A stretch of 34,306 nucleotides of DNA from JBFMFH01 sp040752275 (GCA_040752275.1 JBFMFH010000128.1:1-34306), one strand, 5' to 3'. Positions 14,515 through 22,747 are shown, counted from the first letter of the stretch. Translations and numbers: made by a program. The notes: generated by a model not told the origin, from the letters alone.

Positions 14515-15587
14515 GCGAGACCCCCGGCTGCGGCGGTGCGCCGCTCCCACAACATCTGCCGGGCAAGATCCCCCGCATACCCAGCGTCGGACACCCGGGC
14601 TTCCAGCAGGTCGATCCCCGCCCGACCGGTCTTCCGAAGTGCATCGGCGGCCGTGGCGGCGACAAGCCACTCGTCGTCCAAATGCGTGGCAAGCACCCGT
14701 GCAATGTCCGCGCGCCTGACCCGGCCGAGGGCGCGAGCCGCCATCGCCCGGACGGGCGCCTCTGGAGCCTCCAGCGAGCGCACCGTCAGCGCGACCCCCT
14801 CGTCGTCGAGCCCGATGGTCCCGAGAGCGTGCAGCGCAGCGGCGCGGACGTCCGGGCGCTCGTCCAGCGTCCACGACTTCATCTCGTCGGCCGCTTCGTG
14901 CCCGCCAATCTGCTCGAGGACCTCGGCGACCATCACGGCGTCTTCGGGACGCCTCCGCGCGTGGGCGATCAAGGCCGGCGTTGCCCGGTCGCCGAACTCC
15001 CGAAGCGCCTCGACGACGCGCGCGCGCTGGTGGCGGGACTGATCCGCCAGACGCTCGAGCAGAGCCTGGATGGCGTCGGGATGGCGAATGAGCCCAAGAG
15101 ATTCGACGGCGGCCGCGCGGACCTCCTCGTGATCGTCATCCAGCGCGCGGTAGATCCGGGGGAGCGCGTGGATTTCGCGAGCGAGGCCCAACGCACGCGT
15201 GGCCTCGGCGCGAATCCACCAGCGGCGATCCGACAGCTTCGTGGCCCACTCGTCGATCAGGCCCGACACGCGGGCTGCGTTGCGCAGGCGATCGACGACG
15301 GAGCCGGTCGAGAGGGCCAGGGGCCTGAGCAGCATCGTCTCGAGCACGGGCCGATGGCGCGCCGGGACCCGTGACAGAACCAGAAAGACATCGTCGGATG
15401 GGACGGGACCGAGGAGCGAATCGACGACGGGCCGGTAGTGCGCGATGATGCGCTGGCGCCTGCGGTAATGAATCTCATCGACGCCGTGTTTCAGGACGAG
15501 GAACACCAGCAGCGACACCAGGGCCAGCCCGCTCACCAGGAGGAAGGGGCGAAGGACGGCGAGGAAGAGGTCGGCGATGTGGAGCAT
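14511..15587 (-). CDS. Membrane-anchored HEAT-repeat protein
   Basis: 358 residues. One transmembrane helix (about 10-32) is followed by a cytoplasmic region with about six HEAT/PBS-lyase-type repeats (for example RAEATRALGLA, RAAAVESLGLI, RAAALHALGTIG, RAMAARALGRV). HEAT arrays are protein-binding scaffolds. As the first gene of an operon with a synthase and a two-component pair, it may hold the glycosyltransferase and the receiver together. ATG 15587 is preceded within five bases by a degenerate 7-bp array and no clear ribosome-binding site. Confidence 0.88.
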   Translation of the reverse strand: MLHIADLFLAVLRPFLLVSGLALVSLLVFLVLKHGVDEIHYRRRQRIIAHYRPVVDSLLGPVPSDDVFLVLSRVPARHRPVLETMLLRPLALSTGSVVDRLRNAARVSGLIDEWATKLSDRRWWIRAEATRALGLAREIHALPRIYRALDDDHEEVRAAAVESLGLIRHPDAIQALLERLADQSRHQRARVVEALREFGDRATPALIAHARRRPEDAVMVAEVLEQIGGHEAADEMKSWTLDERPDVRAAALHALGTIGLDDEGVALTVRSLEAPEAPVRAMAARALGRVRRADIARVLATHLDDEWLVAATAADALRKTGRAGIDLLEARVSDAGYAGDLARQMLWERRTAAAGGLA

Positions 15588-16016
15588 GCTGGTCAGTAGT
15601 GAGTAGTCAGGAGTCGGGAGTCAGGAGGCAGCGGACAGTAGGGATTGCGTCACGCCGATCGTGCAACCTGCACGGCCAGCTGCTCTGCGTCGCGTCGGCG
15701 TGGACGGCCGGCCTCCCACGCGCGACTTGGGTATCACGCTCGCGGTCCCGCTCGCACTCGCCGGCAAGACACCTCTCCGTCCCGTTGAGGGCCGCTGGCC
15801 GCCGGCTGCCGCTCCGCGGACGAAAGCGCCGGCTGGCCCCCTTGTCCTTCGAGGCGTCTTGCAGACTGACGCCGTCGGCCTTGGCCCGCCGTAGCTCGGC
15901 ATGGCCGAGTCGAGCGAAGGCGGCTCGGCTCAAGGGCCCGCTCGGTGATACCCAAGCCGCGCGTGTCATCGCCGGACACCGAGAGGCCTGCGCACGTGAT
16001 ACCGCCGCCGCGCGTG
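15588..16016. repeat. 429-bp gene-free gap with several palindromic repeats
   Basis: No believable gene. It begins with a 7-base-period array (15592-15640; GTCAGTA, GTGAGTA, GTCAGGA, GTCGGGA, GTCAGGA). At 15886-15923 there is a REP-like palindrome, CCGCC outermost, CTCGGC ATG GCCGAG in the centre (15895-15909) and GGCGG at the end. At 15957-15971 and 16009-16023 a 15-base word (CCGCGCGTGTCATCG) is repeated, the second copy covering the stop codon of the Hpt-REC gene. An open frame across the gap on the plus strand is repeat-derived and rejected. Confidence 0.75.
15592..15640. repeat. Degenerate heptad array upstream of the HEAT-GT2 operon
   Basis: Seven consecutive units of seven bases (consensus GTCAGGA) end four bases before the first start codon of the operon on the minus strand. 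Confidence 0.8.
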
Positions 16017-17669
16017 TCATCGCAGCAGCCTTTCGATCCGCGCGAGGAGCTCGTGCGGGCTGAAGGGCTTCGTCACATAGTCGTCGGCGCCGAGCGCGAA
16101 GGCGCGCGTCACGTCCTGCTCGCGCCCGCGGGCGGAGAGCACGACGATGCGCGGCCGGCCGGGCTGGTGGCGCAGCTTCATCAGCACGTCGAACCCCGTC
16201 ATCCGCGGCATCATCATGTCGACAATCACGATGTCCGGGTGGTGTTGTTCGATGGCGGCAATCGCCTGGCTGCCATCCGAGGTCAAGGTGGTCTGGTAGC
16301 CGGCGGCACGCAGCTGGGCGTCGATGAGTCTCGTCACTTCGGGGTCGTCGTCTGCCACCACGACCTTGCCCTTCGCGACGTGAGCCCCGACTGTCGTCGG
16401 CGCGCCCTCACCAGCCACGGCCAGAAGCAATCCGCGCTGGCGTGCCATGACAATAGCCTGGTCGGCCTCGGCCAGAAGGGCTTCGAGACGCTTCGCACCG
16501 GGCTCGGTGGACGATGCGAGGCCAATCTGGAACCGCGGAGGCTCGCCAGGGTCGAGCTGCTCGATAATCGCGGAGAGCCGTTCGGTGGCCGTCGACAGCG
16601 ACATCTCGCCAATCAGCAGGACGATGTGCGACCCGTCGTACGCGGCGACGAGGTCGCGGCGTCGAGACTCGGACTGCAGAGCGGCAAACGTCTGGTAGAG
16701 TCGGGCCTCGGGCGCCCGAACCAGCGCCAGGACGGCCGCCGACCGCCGCAGCTGCTCCCGCGCCACTGTGACGAAACTCTCGTAATCGAGCTCGCGCGGC
16801 GCATCGATCGGCGCGGGAGGCATGATCGGAGCCGGCGGAGGCATGCCCTCCCGGTCAGCCTTGCGCTTGAGGAGAATCTGGATGCGCAGCACCAGCTCGG
16901 TCATATCCACCGGCTTCGTGAGGTAGTCATCGGCGCCGAGCATCAGACCGACCGCCTTGTCGTCGATGTGCGACCGGACGGTCATGAACACCACTGGTGT
17001 GCCGGCCAGCTCCGGATCGGCCTTCAGGGTGCGGCAGACCGCGTAGCCATCCATGCCGGGCAGGTTCGCATCGAGGAGGATCAGATGTGGCCGGTGCTGG
17101 CGCGCCGCAGCGAGCGCCGCGTCTCCGGTCGAAACGGGCACGGGCGCAAACCCGGCTGCGCGCAAATGGATCCCGACCACCTCGCGCTGATCCTCGTCGT
17201 CTTCCACGACCAGCACGCGATAGATCTCTTCCGATGCCGGCATCGTGATGGCCCACGACGGCGGATTGGCCAGGTCGTCGGCAAACGCTTCCTGCAGCAG
17301 GTCGAACGTGCGCGTTGCGTGCTCGCTATCGAAGGTGCCGGCCCCGATGGCGCCGAGCTGCGTCTCGAGATCGGCGGCGTACTTCGACACCGACGGAAAC
17401 CCGAGCGTCCCGGCAAGACCCGCGGTGCGATGCACGATCTGCCGGAGCGGCTCTACCGGCCCAGCGTCGCCGAGGGTGGCGACCATGCCCAGCAGGAAGC
17501 CGATGGAGTCCGACCGCTTCGGGAACGCGGCAATGAAGCGCTGGCGGGCATCGCGCATGGCCAGTTCGGGATCCTCGCCGCTCCCCGAGCCCGTCAGGTT
17601 GACGTTGGTGTCGTGTGGCTCCATGAAGGTCGCTCCAGCCTGAGACGTCGGATCTCTACTCTGATTCAT
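16017..17669 (-). CDS. Hpt-REC-(degenerate GGDEF-like)-REC phosphorelay protein
   Basis: 550 residues. An Hpt domain (about 35-135) carries the histidine in IVHRTAGLAGTLGF (H80). Receiver 1 (about 150-268) has VEDDED, LILLDANLPGMDG and DYLTKPVD. A middle region (about 290-410) has a nucleotide-cyclase-like layout (LYQTFAALQSESRRRDLVAAYDGSHIVLLIGE would be the motif region), but no GGDEF sequence is present. Receiver 2 (about 425-548) has VADDDP, IVIVDMMMPRMTG and DYVTKPFSP. The protein can both accept and pass on phosphate. It is a soluble protein. Start ATG 17669 overlaps the stop of the upstream phosphatase/TPR gene (ATGA), so the two are translationally coupled. An internal ATG (residue 16) is an alternative start. 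Confidence 0.88.
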   Translation of the reverse strand: MNQSRDPTSQAGATFMEPHDTNVNLTGSGSGEDPELAMRDARQRFIAAFPKRSDSIGFLLGMVATLGDAGPVEPLRQIVHRTAGLAGTLGFPSVSKYAADLETQLGAIGAGTFDSEHATRTFDLLQEAFADDLANPPSWAITMPASEEIYRVLVVEDDEDQREVVGIHLRAAGFAPVPVSTGDAALAAARQHRPHLILLDANLPGMDGYAVCRTLKADPELAGTPVVFMTVRSHIDDKAVGLMLGADDYLTKPVDMTELVLRIQILLKRKADREGMPPPAPIMPPAPIDAPRELDYESFVTVAREQLRRSAAVLALVRAPEARLYQTFAALQSESRRRDLVAAYDGSHIVLLIGEMSLSTATERLSAIIEQLDPGEPPRFQIGLASSTEPGAKRLEALLAEADQAIVMARQRGLLLAVAGEGAPTTVGAHVAKGKVVVADDDPEVTRLIDAQLRAAGYQTTLTSDGSQAIAAIEQHHPDIVIVDMMMPRMTGFDVLMKLRHQPGRPRIVVLSARGREQDVTRAFALGADDYVTKPFSPHELLARIERLLR

Positions 17670-18646
17670 TGGCCGCCGAGATGCCGGGCGGCTCGGACGC
17701 GCTCGAGTACGCCTTGCAGCTCGGAATTGTCAGGGGCGAGGTGCAGAGCCGCTTCGAGATGTGCAGCCGCCTGGTCGAGCTTGCCGGACCGGTAGCAGAC
17801 CAGGCCCAGGCCGCCCAGCGCGTCCGCATCATCGGGCGTCTTCGCGATGGCCTGCCGGAAGTAGCGCTCGGCCAAAGCAGGCTCGCCGTCGCGAAGCGCA
17901 CAATACCCGAGGCCGACGGCCGCGGGCCCCTCGTGAGCGGCAGACCGGCCGGCAGATTCGAATGCTGCCCGGGCCTGCGGGATCTCGCCGAGGCGGAAGT
18001 GGCTCCACCCTCGGAGAATGCGCGCGGCGGGCGACATTTGACGATCATCGATCCTCGACAGCGCCGCAAGGGCATCGCGGAAGCGGCCATCGGCGTACGC
18101 GGCTTCGGCGGCGTCCGTCTGGATGGCCGAGTCCACCCGTTCGCCGTGGCGGACAGCATACGTGCCCGCCTCGATGCCGCGGGAGGCCAACCGGGTCCGG
18201 ACCGCCTGGATGCGGTGCATGCCGAGGTAGCAGTGCAGGTAGACCTTCGTATCGGCACTTGCGATGGCCTCGGCGGCCCGCGTGGCGCTGTCGTCATAGT
18301 AGTTGCCGAACCGCTGGCCCAGAACGCTGGACATGGGGAAGTTCCGGACCTCGATGCCGTGGCGCTCGGCCAGGGCCTTCTCCCGTTGCAAGAGCGTGGC
18401 CTCGTAGGGCAGCCGCGGGTCGAGGAGCGTGACGATGAGGCCGACATCGTGGGCCTTGAGAAGCCGGAAGTCTCGGTCGGCCGGATATGGGCCGATGATG
18501 ATACGTGCGTTGACGTCGGAGATCTCGCGACGGAAGAGGTTGGTCAGCGGATTGTCCGGCGTGACGAGCACCCACCAGGCAGACGCGCCGGTGATCACGA
18601 CGGCCAAGAGCATTAGAAACAGTGACTTACGGGAGAACGTCGGCAT
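17666..18646 (-). CDS. Membrane PTP-like phosphatase fused to TPR repeats
   Basis: 326 residues. One N-terminal transmembrane helix (about 8-28), then a dual-specificity/tyrosine-phosphatase-like domain (about 40-170). This has the active-site signature HCYLGMHR, i.e. HCx5R with C139 and R145, and aspartates in GNYYDDSA that could be the general acid. The C-terminal half (about 175-320) is made of TPR repeats (for example AALSRIDDRQMSPAARILRG, AERYFRQAIAKTPDDADALG, AAHLEAALHLAPDNSELQGV). The domain faces the cytoplasm or periplasm depending on topology; a single N-terminal anchor suggests an extracytoplasmic face, but this is unsure. ATG 18646 has an excellent GGAGGAG ribosome-binding site. 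Coupled by ATGA overlap to the Hpt-REC protein. Substrate unknown. Confidence 0.85.
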   Translation of the reverse strand: MPTFSRKSLFLMLLAVVITGASAWWVLVTPDNPLTNLFRREISDVNARIIIGPYPADRDFRLLKAHDVGLIVTLLDPRLPYEATLLQREKALAERHGIEVRNFPMSSVLGQRFGNYYDDSATRAAEAIASADTKVYLHCYLGMHRIQAVRTRLASRGIEAGTYAVRHGERVDSAIQTDAAEAAYADGRFRDALAALSRIDDRQMSPAARILRGWSHFRLGEIPQARAAFESAGRSAAHEGPAAVGLGYCALRDGEPALAERYFRQAIAKTPDDADALGGLGLVCYRSGKLDQAAAHLEAALHLAPDNSELQGVLERVRAARHLGGQ

Positions 18647-18719
18647 GGGCCCTCTCCTCCGCCGGGCAGACCACACGTGTGGAGCCCGGGAACGGCTCCT
18701 TGGAGGTATCGGCAGGACG

Positions 18720-18768
18720 GGCGTCAGGCGTCAGGCGACGGGCGACAGGGGAGGCGTCAGGCGACAGG
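18720..18768. repeat. GGCGTCA/GGCGACA heptad array
   Basis: GGCGTCA, GGCGTCA, GGCGACG, GGCGACA and, after a small break, GGCGTCA, GGCGACA. Lies between the divergent PTP-TPR and PDZ genes. Confidence 0.85.
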
Positions 18769-18834
18769 TCCGGCCGCTTGCCCCTGCCGAACGTCTCACC
18801 CTGTGTAGGTTGACCCGTTCCGGGAGGAAGAGCC

Positions 18835-19992
18835 ATGGGCGTGTGGAAGATCATCGGGGTGGCCGCACTGGGGCTCGCGGTGGCAGCGGGGGCCGCCGTG
18901 TGGGCGCCGGGCGTGGCGGGACAGGCGGCCAAGAATCGGGAATCGGGAATCGGGAATCGGGATTCGGGCGAAGGGCGCAGCTTCGTCGAGGCAGACGGGA
19001 TTTGGGGCCCGGGGGGAACGTCGCAGGCCGAGACAAAGGCGAAGCAGACCGTGGTCGCTCGGAAGAGGGCCGGCGGAACGGCCGTGTTCGTCGGAGAGGG
19101 CGACGGCCCGCAAGTCGTCGCGTTCGGCGAGGCGTTTGGCCAGATGGGCGGCAGCCGGCTCGGCGTGCGGATCCGCGACGTCGAGAAGGATGATGTCGAG
19201 AAGATGAAGCTGCCGTCGCCATCCGGCGTCGTCATCGACGAGGTGACGGACGACTCGCCCGCGGCGAAGGCCGGTCTCAAGGCCGGGGACGTCGTCGTGC
19301 AGTTCGACGGCGAGCAGGTACGGAGCGCGAGCCAGTTTGTTCGGCTCGTGCGCGAGACGCCCGCGGGGCGGGCGGTGAAGATGTCGGTGATGCGCGGCGG
19401 CTCGCGCGTCGACGTGACGGCGACGACCGAAGGGCAGGCCGCCGCGTTCTCGTGGGTCGATGAGGGGCCGCGTGCTAACGCGGAACGGTTGCGCGCTCAG
19501 GCGGAACGGTTGCGCGCCCAGAGCGATCGGTTGCGCCAGGAGCTGGAACGGTCCACGCGCGAGCGGCAGCGCGAACTCGCCGAACGCGACGTCCTGTCGC
19601 GGGTGGCACCCGACGTGCTGCGCGATCGGCTGATGTGGTTTGGCGAGGGCCCCATGGCCATGGTGCTTCGGCGCGGGCGCCTGGGCGTCTCGATCCAGGA
19701 TCTGACACCAGAGCTGGCCGAGTATTTCGGGGTCAAGGACGGCGTGCTGGTGTCGAGTGTCGACAAGGACAGTCCGGCGGCGAAGGCCGGAATCAAGGCC
19801 GGGGACGTCATCACATCAGTCGACGGGAAGAGCGTCGAGGATACGGGCGATCTCCTCGAGGCGATCCGCGGCAAGGCGGGCGAGGTGTCGATCGGGCTCT
19901 CGCGCGACAGGAAGGCCTTGACCGTCAAGGCGACGATCGAGAAGGCCGAGGCTCCGCGCGGGCGGATCATCACCCGCGGGCGGATTATCTAG
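18835..19992 (+). CDS. Exported double-PDZ protein without a protease domain
   Basis: 385 residues. A signal peptide (about 1-28, ending VAGQA) is followed at once by a heptad-array-encoded stretch (AKNRESGIGNRDSGEG). A first PDZ domain (about 100-195; GVVIDEVTDDSPAAKAGLKA), a helical, coiled-coil-like stretch rich in RLRAQ and ER (about 210-255) and a second PDZ domain (about 275-370; GVLVSSVDKDSPAAKAGIKA) follow. Both PDZ domains resemble those of HtrA/DegP proteases, but there is no trypsin-like domain, so it should be a periplasmic peptide-binding adaptor or chaperone. ATG 18835 has GGGAGGAAG upstream. The repeat inside the coding region keeps the frame open. Confidence 0.88.
   Translation: MGVWKIIGVAALGLAVAAGAAVWAPGVAGQAAKNRESGIGNRDSGEGRSFVEADGIWGPGGTSQAETKAKQTVVARKRAGGTAVFVGEGDGPQVVAFGEAFGQMGGSRLGVRIRDVEKDDVEKMKLPSPSGVVIDEVTDDSPAAKAGLKAGDVVVQFDGEQVRSASQFVRLVRETPAGRAVKMSVMRGGSRVDVTATTEGQAAAFSWVDEGPRANAERLRAQAERLRAQSDRLRQELERSTRERQRELAERDVLSRVAPDVLRDRLMWFGEGPMAMVLRRGRLGVSIQDLTPELAEYFGVKDGVLVSSVDKDSPAAKAGIKAGDVITSVDGKSVEDTGDLLEAIRGKAGEVSIGLSRDRKALTVKATIEKAEAPRGRIITRGRII
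18932..18968. repeat. AATCGGG heptad array inside the PDZ coding region
   Basis: Five GGG runs at 7-base spacing (four AATCGGG and one ATTCGGG), 97 bases into the gene and directly after the signal peptide coding segment. Confidence 0.95.
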
Positions 19993-20001
19993 AAGCCCCG
20001 A

Positions 20002-20376
20002 TCACGACTCCTGGCGGCTGAGTTCGTCGACCGCCGCCAGGACCCTCGCGAATTCTCCCTCGGCCTCCGGCAGCAGGGCGGCGGCGCGGTCGAATCCTCC
20101 CTGCTCGCCGGCGGCTTCGAGCTCGGCGCACAGCGCAGCCATGCGCAATGCGCCGAGCATGCCGCAGTTGCTCTTCAGCGTGTGCGCCACGTGTTCGAGG
20201 CCGCCGCGGTCCGACTGCTGAATCGCCTCGCGGATGGCGTGCATGCGTCCGGGTGCGTTGGCCTTGAAGATGGCGACGAGTTCACGGATGAAGGCGGGCT
20301 TGGCGTACTCCGCCTGCAAGCGGTGCAGCTCGCCGATGGTCGCCGGGTCGAGCGCCGGGCCCTGTGGGACGTCCAC
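20002..20376 (-). CDS. Stand-alone Hpt phosphotransfer protein
   Basis: 124 residues, an Hpt four-helix bundle with the phospho-accepting histidine in VAHTLKSNCGMLGA (H65). It would carry phosphate between a hybrid kinase and a receiver. No hybrid kinase is encoded in the window; the multi-receiver protein at 16017-17669 and the receiver on PilB are possible partners. Start GTG 20376 lies two bases after the stop of the membrane GAF gene, so the two are one operon. It converges with the PDZ gene. Confidence 0.9.
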   Translation of the reverse strand: MDVPQGPALDPATIGELHRLQAEYAKPAFIRELVAIFKANAPGRMHAIREAIQQSDRGGLEHVAHTLKSNCGMLGALRMAALCAELEAAGEQGGFDRAAALLPEAEGEFARVLAAVDELSRQES

Positions 20377-20378
20377 GA

Positions 20379-21620
20379 CTACCTGCCGCGGCCGGCCGGC
20401 CGGCCTTCCTCCGCCGGCGAAATCAGGGTGGCCAGCTGAGCCGACACGATGGCCGCGAGCGACCGGCGGTGATCAGATGCCTCGACGCCTGGCCTCAATT
20501 CGATGGCCATGACGCCCGAGCATCCGTCTGCGGTGACCAGGGGCGATACGACCGCGGCGTTCGAACCCGTCTCGGCCGGAACCACATGCTGTGCGCGCGT
20601 GCGGAATGCCAGCGCGGTCGCGTTGTCCGCGTCGGTCGCGATGGTGCCCATGCGCGTGATGGCGAGGGGTGGGTAGCCGTGGGCGAGTACGGGACGCAGT
20701 GCGCCCTTGGGGCCGTCGGGCATCCAGATAATCAGTCCTGCCGCCTCGAGGGCCGTCGCCACGCGTTCGAGCAGCGGAGGCAGTTCACGAGGTTCCTTGA
20801 CACGCGCGAGCAGGGCGCAGATGTCGGCCACCTCGGTCACCGGCCCCTGCACGGCGGCGGGCGGCCGCGGTGCGATGCGCGGGGCATCCGCATCGAGGCT
20901 CGACAGGTCGACGGTGGCGTCGCCCGCATCGTCGTTCAGGGCAGTGAATGCGGTTGAGATCTGGCTCAGACCCAGGCCGCCCGCCCGCGACACCGCCGCC
21001 GTACCATCGCCGGCCTCACCTGCCGCCGAGCGCGGCACCGGGAACAACAGCAACAGCGCGAGCAGCGTGAGGGCAGCCGCCCCAGTCAAGGCGTAGAGCT
21101 GCTGGCGCCGCAGGTCGGACATCTCGGTCGCGCGAACCGCCGATTCACGCAGGCGGGCCTCGTTGACGGCAGCTTCTGCCTTGGCGATCGCCGCGGAGCC
21201 GTCCGCGAAGATGACGTCGGAGGCCAGGATCCGCTGCGTGGCATCGAGATACTCGCGCGCCCGCCGGTCGGTGTCGGCGAACGCCGCAAGCGTCTCGACG
21301 GCACCTTCGAGGGCGCCCTGCGCCTCGGGTGAACGGGCGGCCTGACGGGCCTCGCCGAGACCGGTGGTGATGGCGGCGGCCAACGCTGTCGCGGTCTTCA
21401 CCCACGCGTGGGCATCCTGTCCGTCGGCGACATAGGCCTGTTGGGCTCTGCCCAGGTGAGCCAGGTCGACGCCGAGCTGCCGCGTCCGATCGCCAAACTC
21501 CTCGGCCTCGCGGGCGGCGGAGGCCATCTGCCCTTCCACCTGCCAGAGCCAGTAGCCGGCGCCCGCCATTGCCGCGAGGGCGAGAAGCACCAGCAGGGCT
21601 CGCACCGCGCGATTCTTCAT
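20379..21620 (-). CDS. Membrane protein with extracytoplasmic helical domain and cytoplasmic GAF-like domain
   Basis: 413 residues. Transmembrane helices lie at about 7-26 and 176-198. Between them is a mostly alpha-helical extracytoplasmic region resembling the four-helix sensor domains of chemoreceptors and CHASE proteins. The cytoplasmic part has a low-complexity linker and a GAF-like domain (about 255-400; LLERVATALEAAGLIIWMPD, GCSGVMAIELRP). No kinase, cyclase or methyl-accepting domain follows, so the output must go through a partner, most simply the Hpt protein encoded next. ATG 21620 has GGGGGAGG upstream. No family name is certain. Confidence 0.8.
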   Translation of the reverse strand: MKNRAVRALLVLLALAAMAGAGYWLWQVEGQMASAAREAEEFGDRTRQLGVDLAHLGRAQQAYVADGQDAHAWVKTATALAAAITTGLGEARQAARSPEAQGALEGAVETLAAFADTDRRAREYLDATQRILASDVIFADGSAAIAKAEAAVNEARLRESAVRATEMSDLRRQQLYALTGAAALTLLALLLLFPVPRSAAGEAGDGTAAVSRAGGLGLSQISTAFTALNDDAGDATVDLSSLDADAPRIAPRPPAAVQGPVTEVADICALLARVKEPRELPPLLERVATALEAAGLIIWMPDGPKGALRPVLAHGYPPLAITRMGTIATDADNATALAFRTRAQHVVPAETGSNAAVVSPLVTADGCSGVMAIELRPGVEASDHRRSLAAIVSAQLATLISPAEEGRPAGRGR

Positions 21621-21639
21621 GATGCCTCCCCCAAGATCC

Positions 21640-21757
21640 CGGTCCCCCGATCACCCCCGCTCCGGATCACTCCCGCTCCAGTCCCGGGTCACTCCCGCTT
21701 CAGTCCCCGATCACTCCCGCTCTAGTCCCCGATCACTCCCGCTTTAGAGCGGGAGTG
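21640..21757. repeat. 11/22-bp-period array ending in a perfect hairpin
   Basis: Units alternate CCCCGATCACT and CCCGCTCTAGT (11 bases each, 22-base period, about five copies). The last unit forms CACTCCCGCT (21734-21743), loop TTAG, AGCGGGAGTG (21748-21757), a perfect 10-bp stem. The hairpin includes the last codons and stop of the flippase-like gene on the minus strand, so it may also act as its terminator. Shares its core with 9670-9758 and 34089-34153. Confidence 0.9.
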
Positions 21758-22728
21758 TTCAGCAGGGCGTATGCCATGCCGCCCGGTAGACTGGCCGTCA
21801 CGGTCACGATGAAGTAGAGCAGTGCCATGGAAACGGCCGCGTCTGCAGGGACGCCGATACGTCCGAGCAACAGCAGGTACAGCGCCTCTCGGACGCCCAG
21901 CCCGTTCACGCTGATGGGCAGCATCCCCGCAAGCGAAATCAGGGGCACGAACACCGCCAGTGCCGCGAGCGGCACATCTTCGGCCAGGGCTTTGGCGTTC
22001 AAGAATACCACGAGGATTACGACCGCCTGGAAGAAGAACGACAGACCCAGCGCGGCCCCCAGGCGGGCGTAGGCGCCCCGGTAGGGCACGACGGCCTCGT
22101 AGAGCGACGACGCCCGCGATCGCAGGCGTGCCAGAGGTGTCAGCGCGATCAGGTGGTCGACGAACCGGTAGGCTCGCGGAGTGGCGATGACGAGGTTGGC
22201 GGCGAGAAAGGCCGCGAAGAGCACGAGCACGAGCCCAGGGATGGAGAACCCAAGCAGCTCCACCGGCGGCGCGAACCGGGCGGCAATCGTCGCAATGCCG
22301 AAGAGTGCGACGAGACCGGTGTTGCGCTCCATGAACACGGACATCACGGCCCGGGCCGGCGCCCCCGTCTCGCGGGCCAGGAAAAGGGCCTTGACGGCAT
22401 CGCCGCCGACAATGGTCGGGAGGAAGATGTTGAAGAACATCCCGATGAAGTAGAAGGCAACCATCCGGAGGTACGGCACGGCCAGCTCGACCGGTGCGAG
22501 CAGGATCCACCACCGCCACGCGCTGGCCCACTGACCCACGACATAGGCCAGCGTGCCGAGCACGACCCAGCCGAGTTCGACGCCCCGGAGGCGTGCGATC
22601 AACGTCCCCGCATCCACCCAGTAGAAGACGGCCACATAGAGCAGGACGGTAACGGCGAGCTTCAGGGCCGTCGCGGCCAGGCCTGCACGGGGCGGCGAAG
22701 GGGGCACGATCTTGGTGGAAACGGACAT
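21733..22728 (-). CDS. Flippase-like membrane protein (YbhN/AglD, LPG synthase TM domain family)
   Basis: 331 residues with about eight transmembrane segments spread across the protein. It has the family-typical segments WASAWRWWILLAP, FYFIGMFFNIFLPTIVGGDA, VMSVFMERNTGL and MLPISVNGLGVREALYLLL. The family includes the membrane half of lysyl-phosphatidylglycerol synthases and stand-alone proteins thought to move or modify lipids or polyprenyl-linked sugars. The cytoplasmic acyl-tRNA-using domain is absent, so it is not a full MprF. ATG 22728 has no ribosome-binding site; a -10-like element lies directly upstream. The last residues (TPALKRE) are encoded by the terminal unit of an 11-bp-period array. 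Confidence 0.88.
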   Translation of the reverse strand: MSVSTKIVPPSPPRAGLAATALKLAVTVLLYVAVFYWVDAGTLIARLRGVELGWVVLGTLAYVVGQWASAWRWWILLAPVELAVPYLRMVAFYFIGMFFNIFLPTIVGGDAVKALFLARETGAPARAVMSVFMERNTGLVALFGIATIAARFAPPVELLGFSIPGLVLVLFAAFLAANLVIATPRAYRFVDHLIALTPLARLRSRASSLYEAVVPYRGAYARLGAALGLSFFFQAVVILVVFLNAKALAEDVPLAALAVFVPLISLAGMLPISVNGLGVREALYLLLLGRIGVPADAAVSMALLYFIVTVTASLPGGMAYALLNTPALKRE

Positions 22729-22738
22729 TCGAAGGCGT

Positions 22739-22747
22739 ACTATAGCA
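22739..22747 (-). promoter_or_regulatory. Extended -10 TGCTATAGT of the flippase-like gene
   Basis: On the minus strand TGCTATAGT ends ten bases before the ATG at 22728, so the mRNA would have a leader of only a few bases. The upstream side is directly joined to a GGCGACT heptad array. The same arrangement occurs before nuoG. Confidence 0.5.

Noticed and set aside
13060..15042. Long plus-strand open frame opposite the HEAT-GT2-REC operon
   Set aside because: It is an antisense shadow in GC-rich DNA; the minus-strand frames have clear domains and coupled junctions.
15599..16063. Plus-strand open frame across the gap upstream of the HEAT operon
   Set aside because: It is made of repeat and palindrome sequence with an Arg/Ala/Ser-rich translation, has no ribosome-binding site and runs into the Hpt-REC gene.
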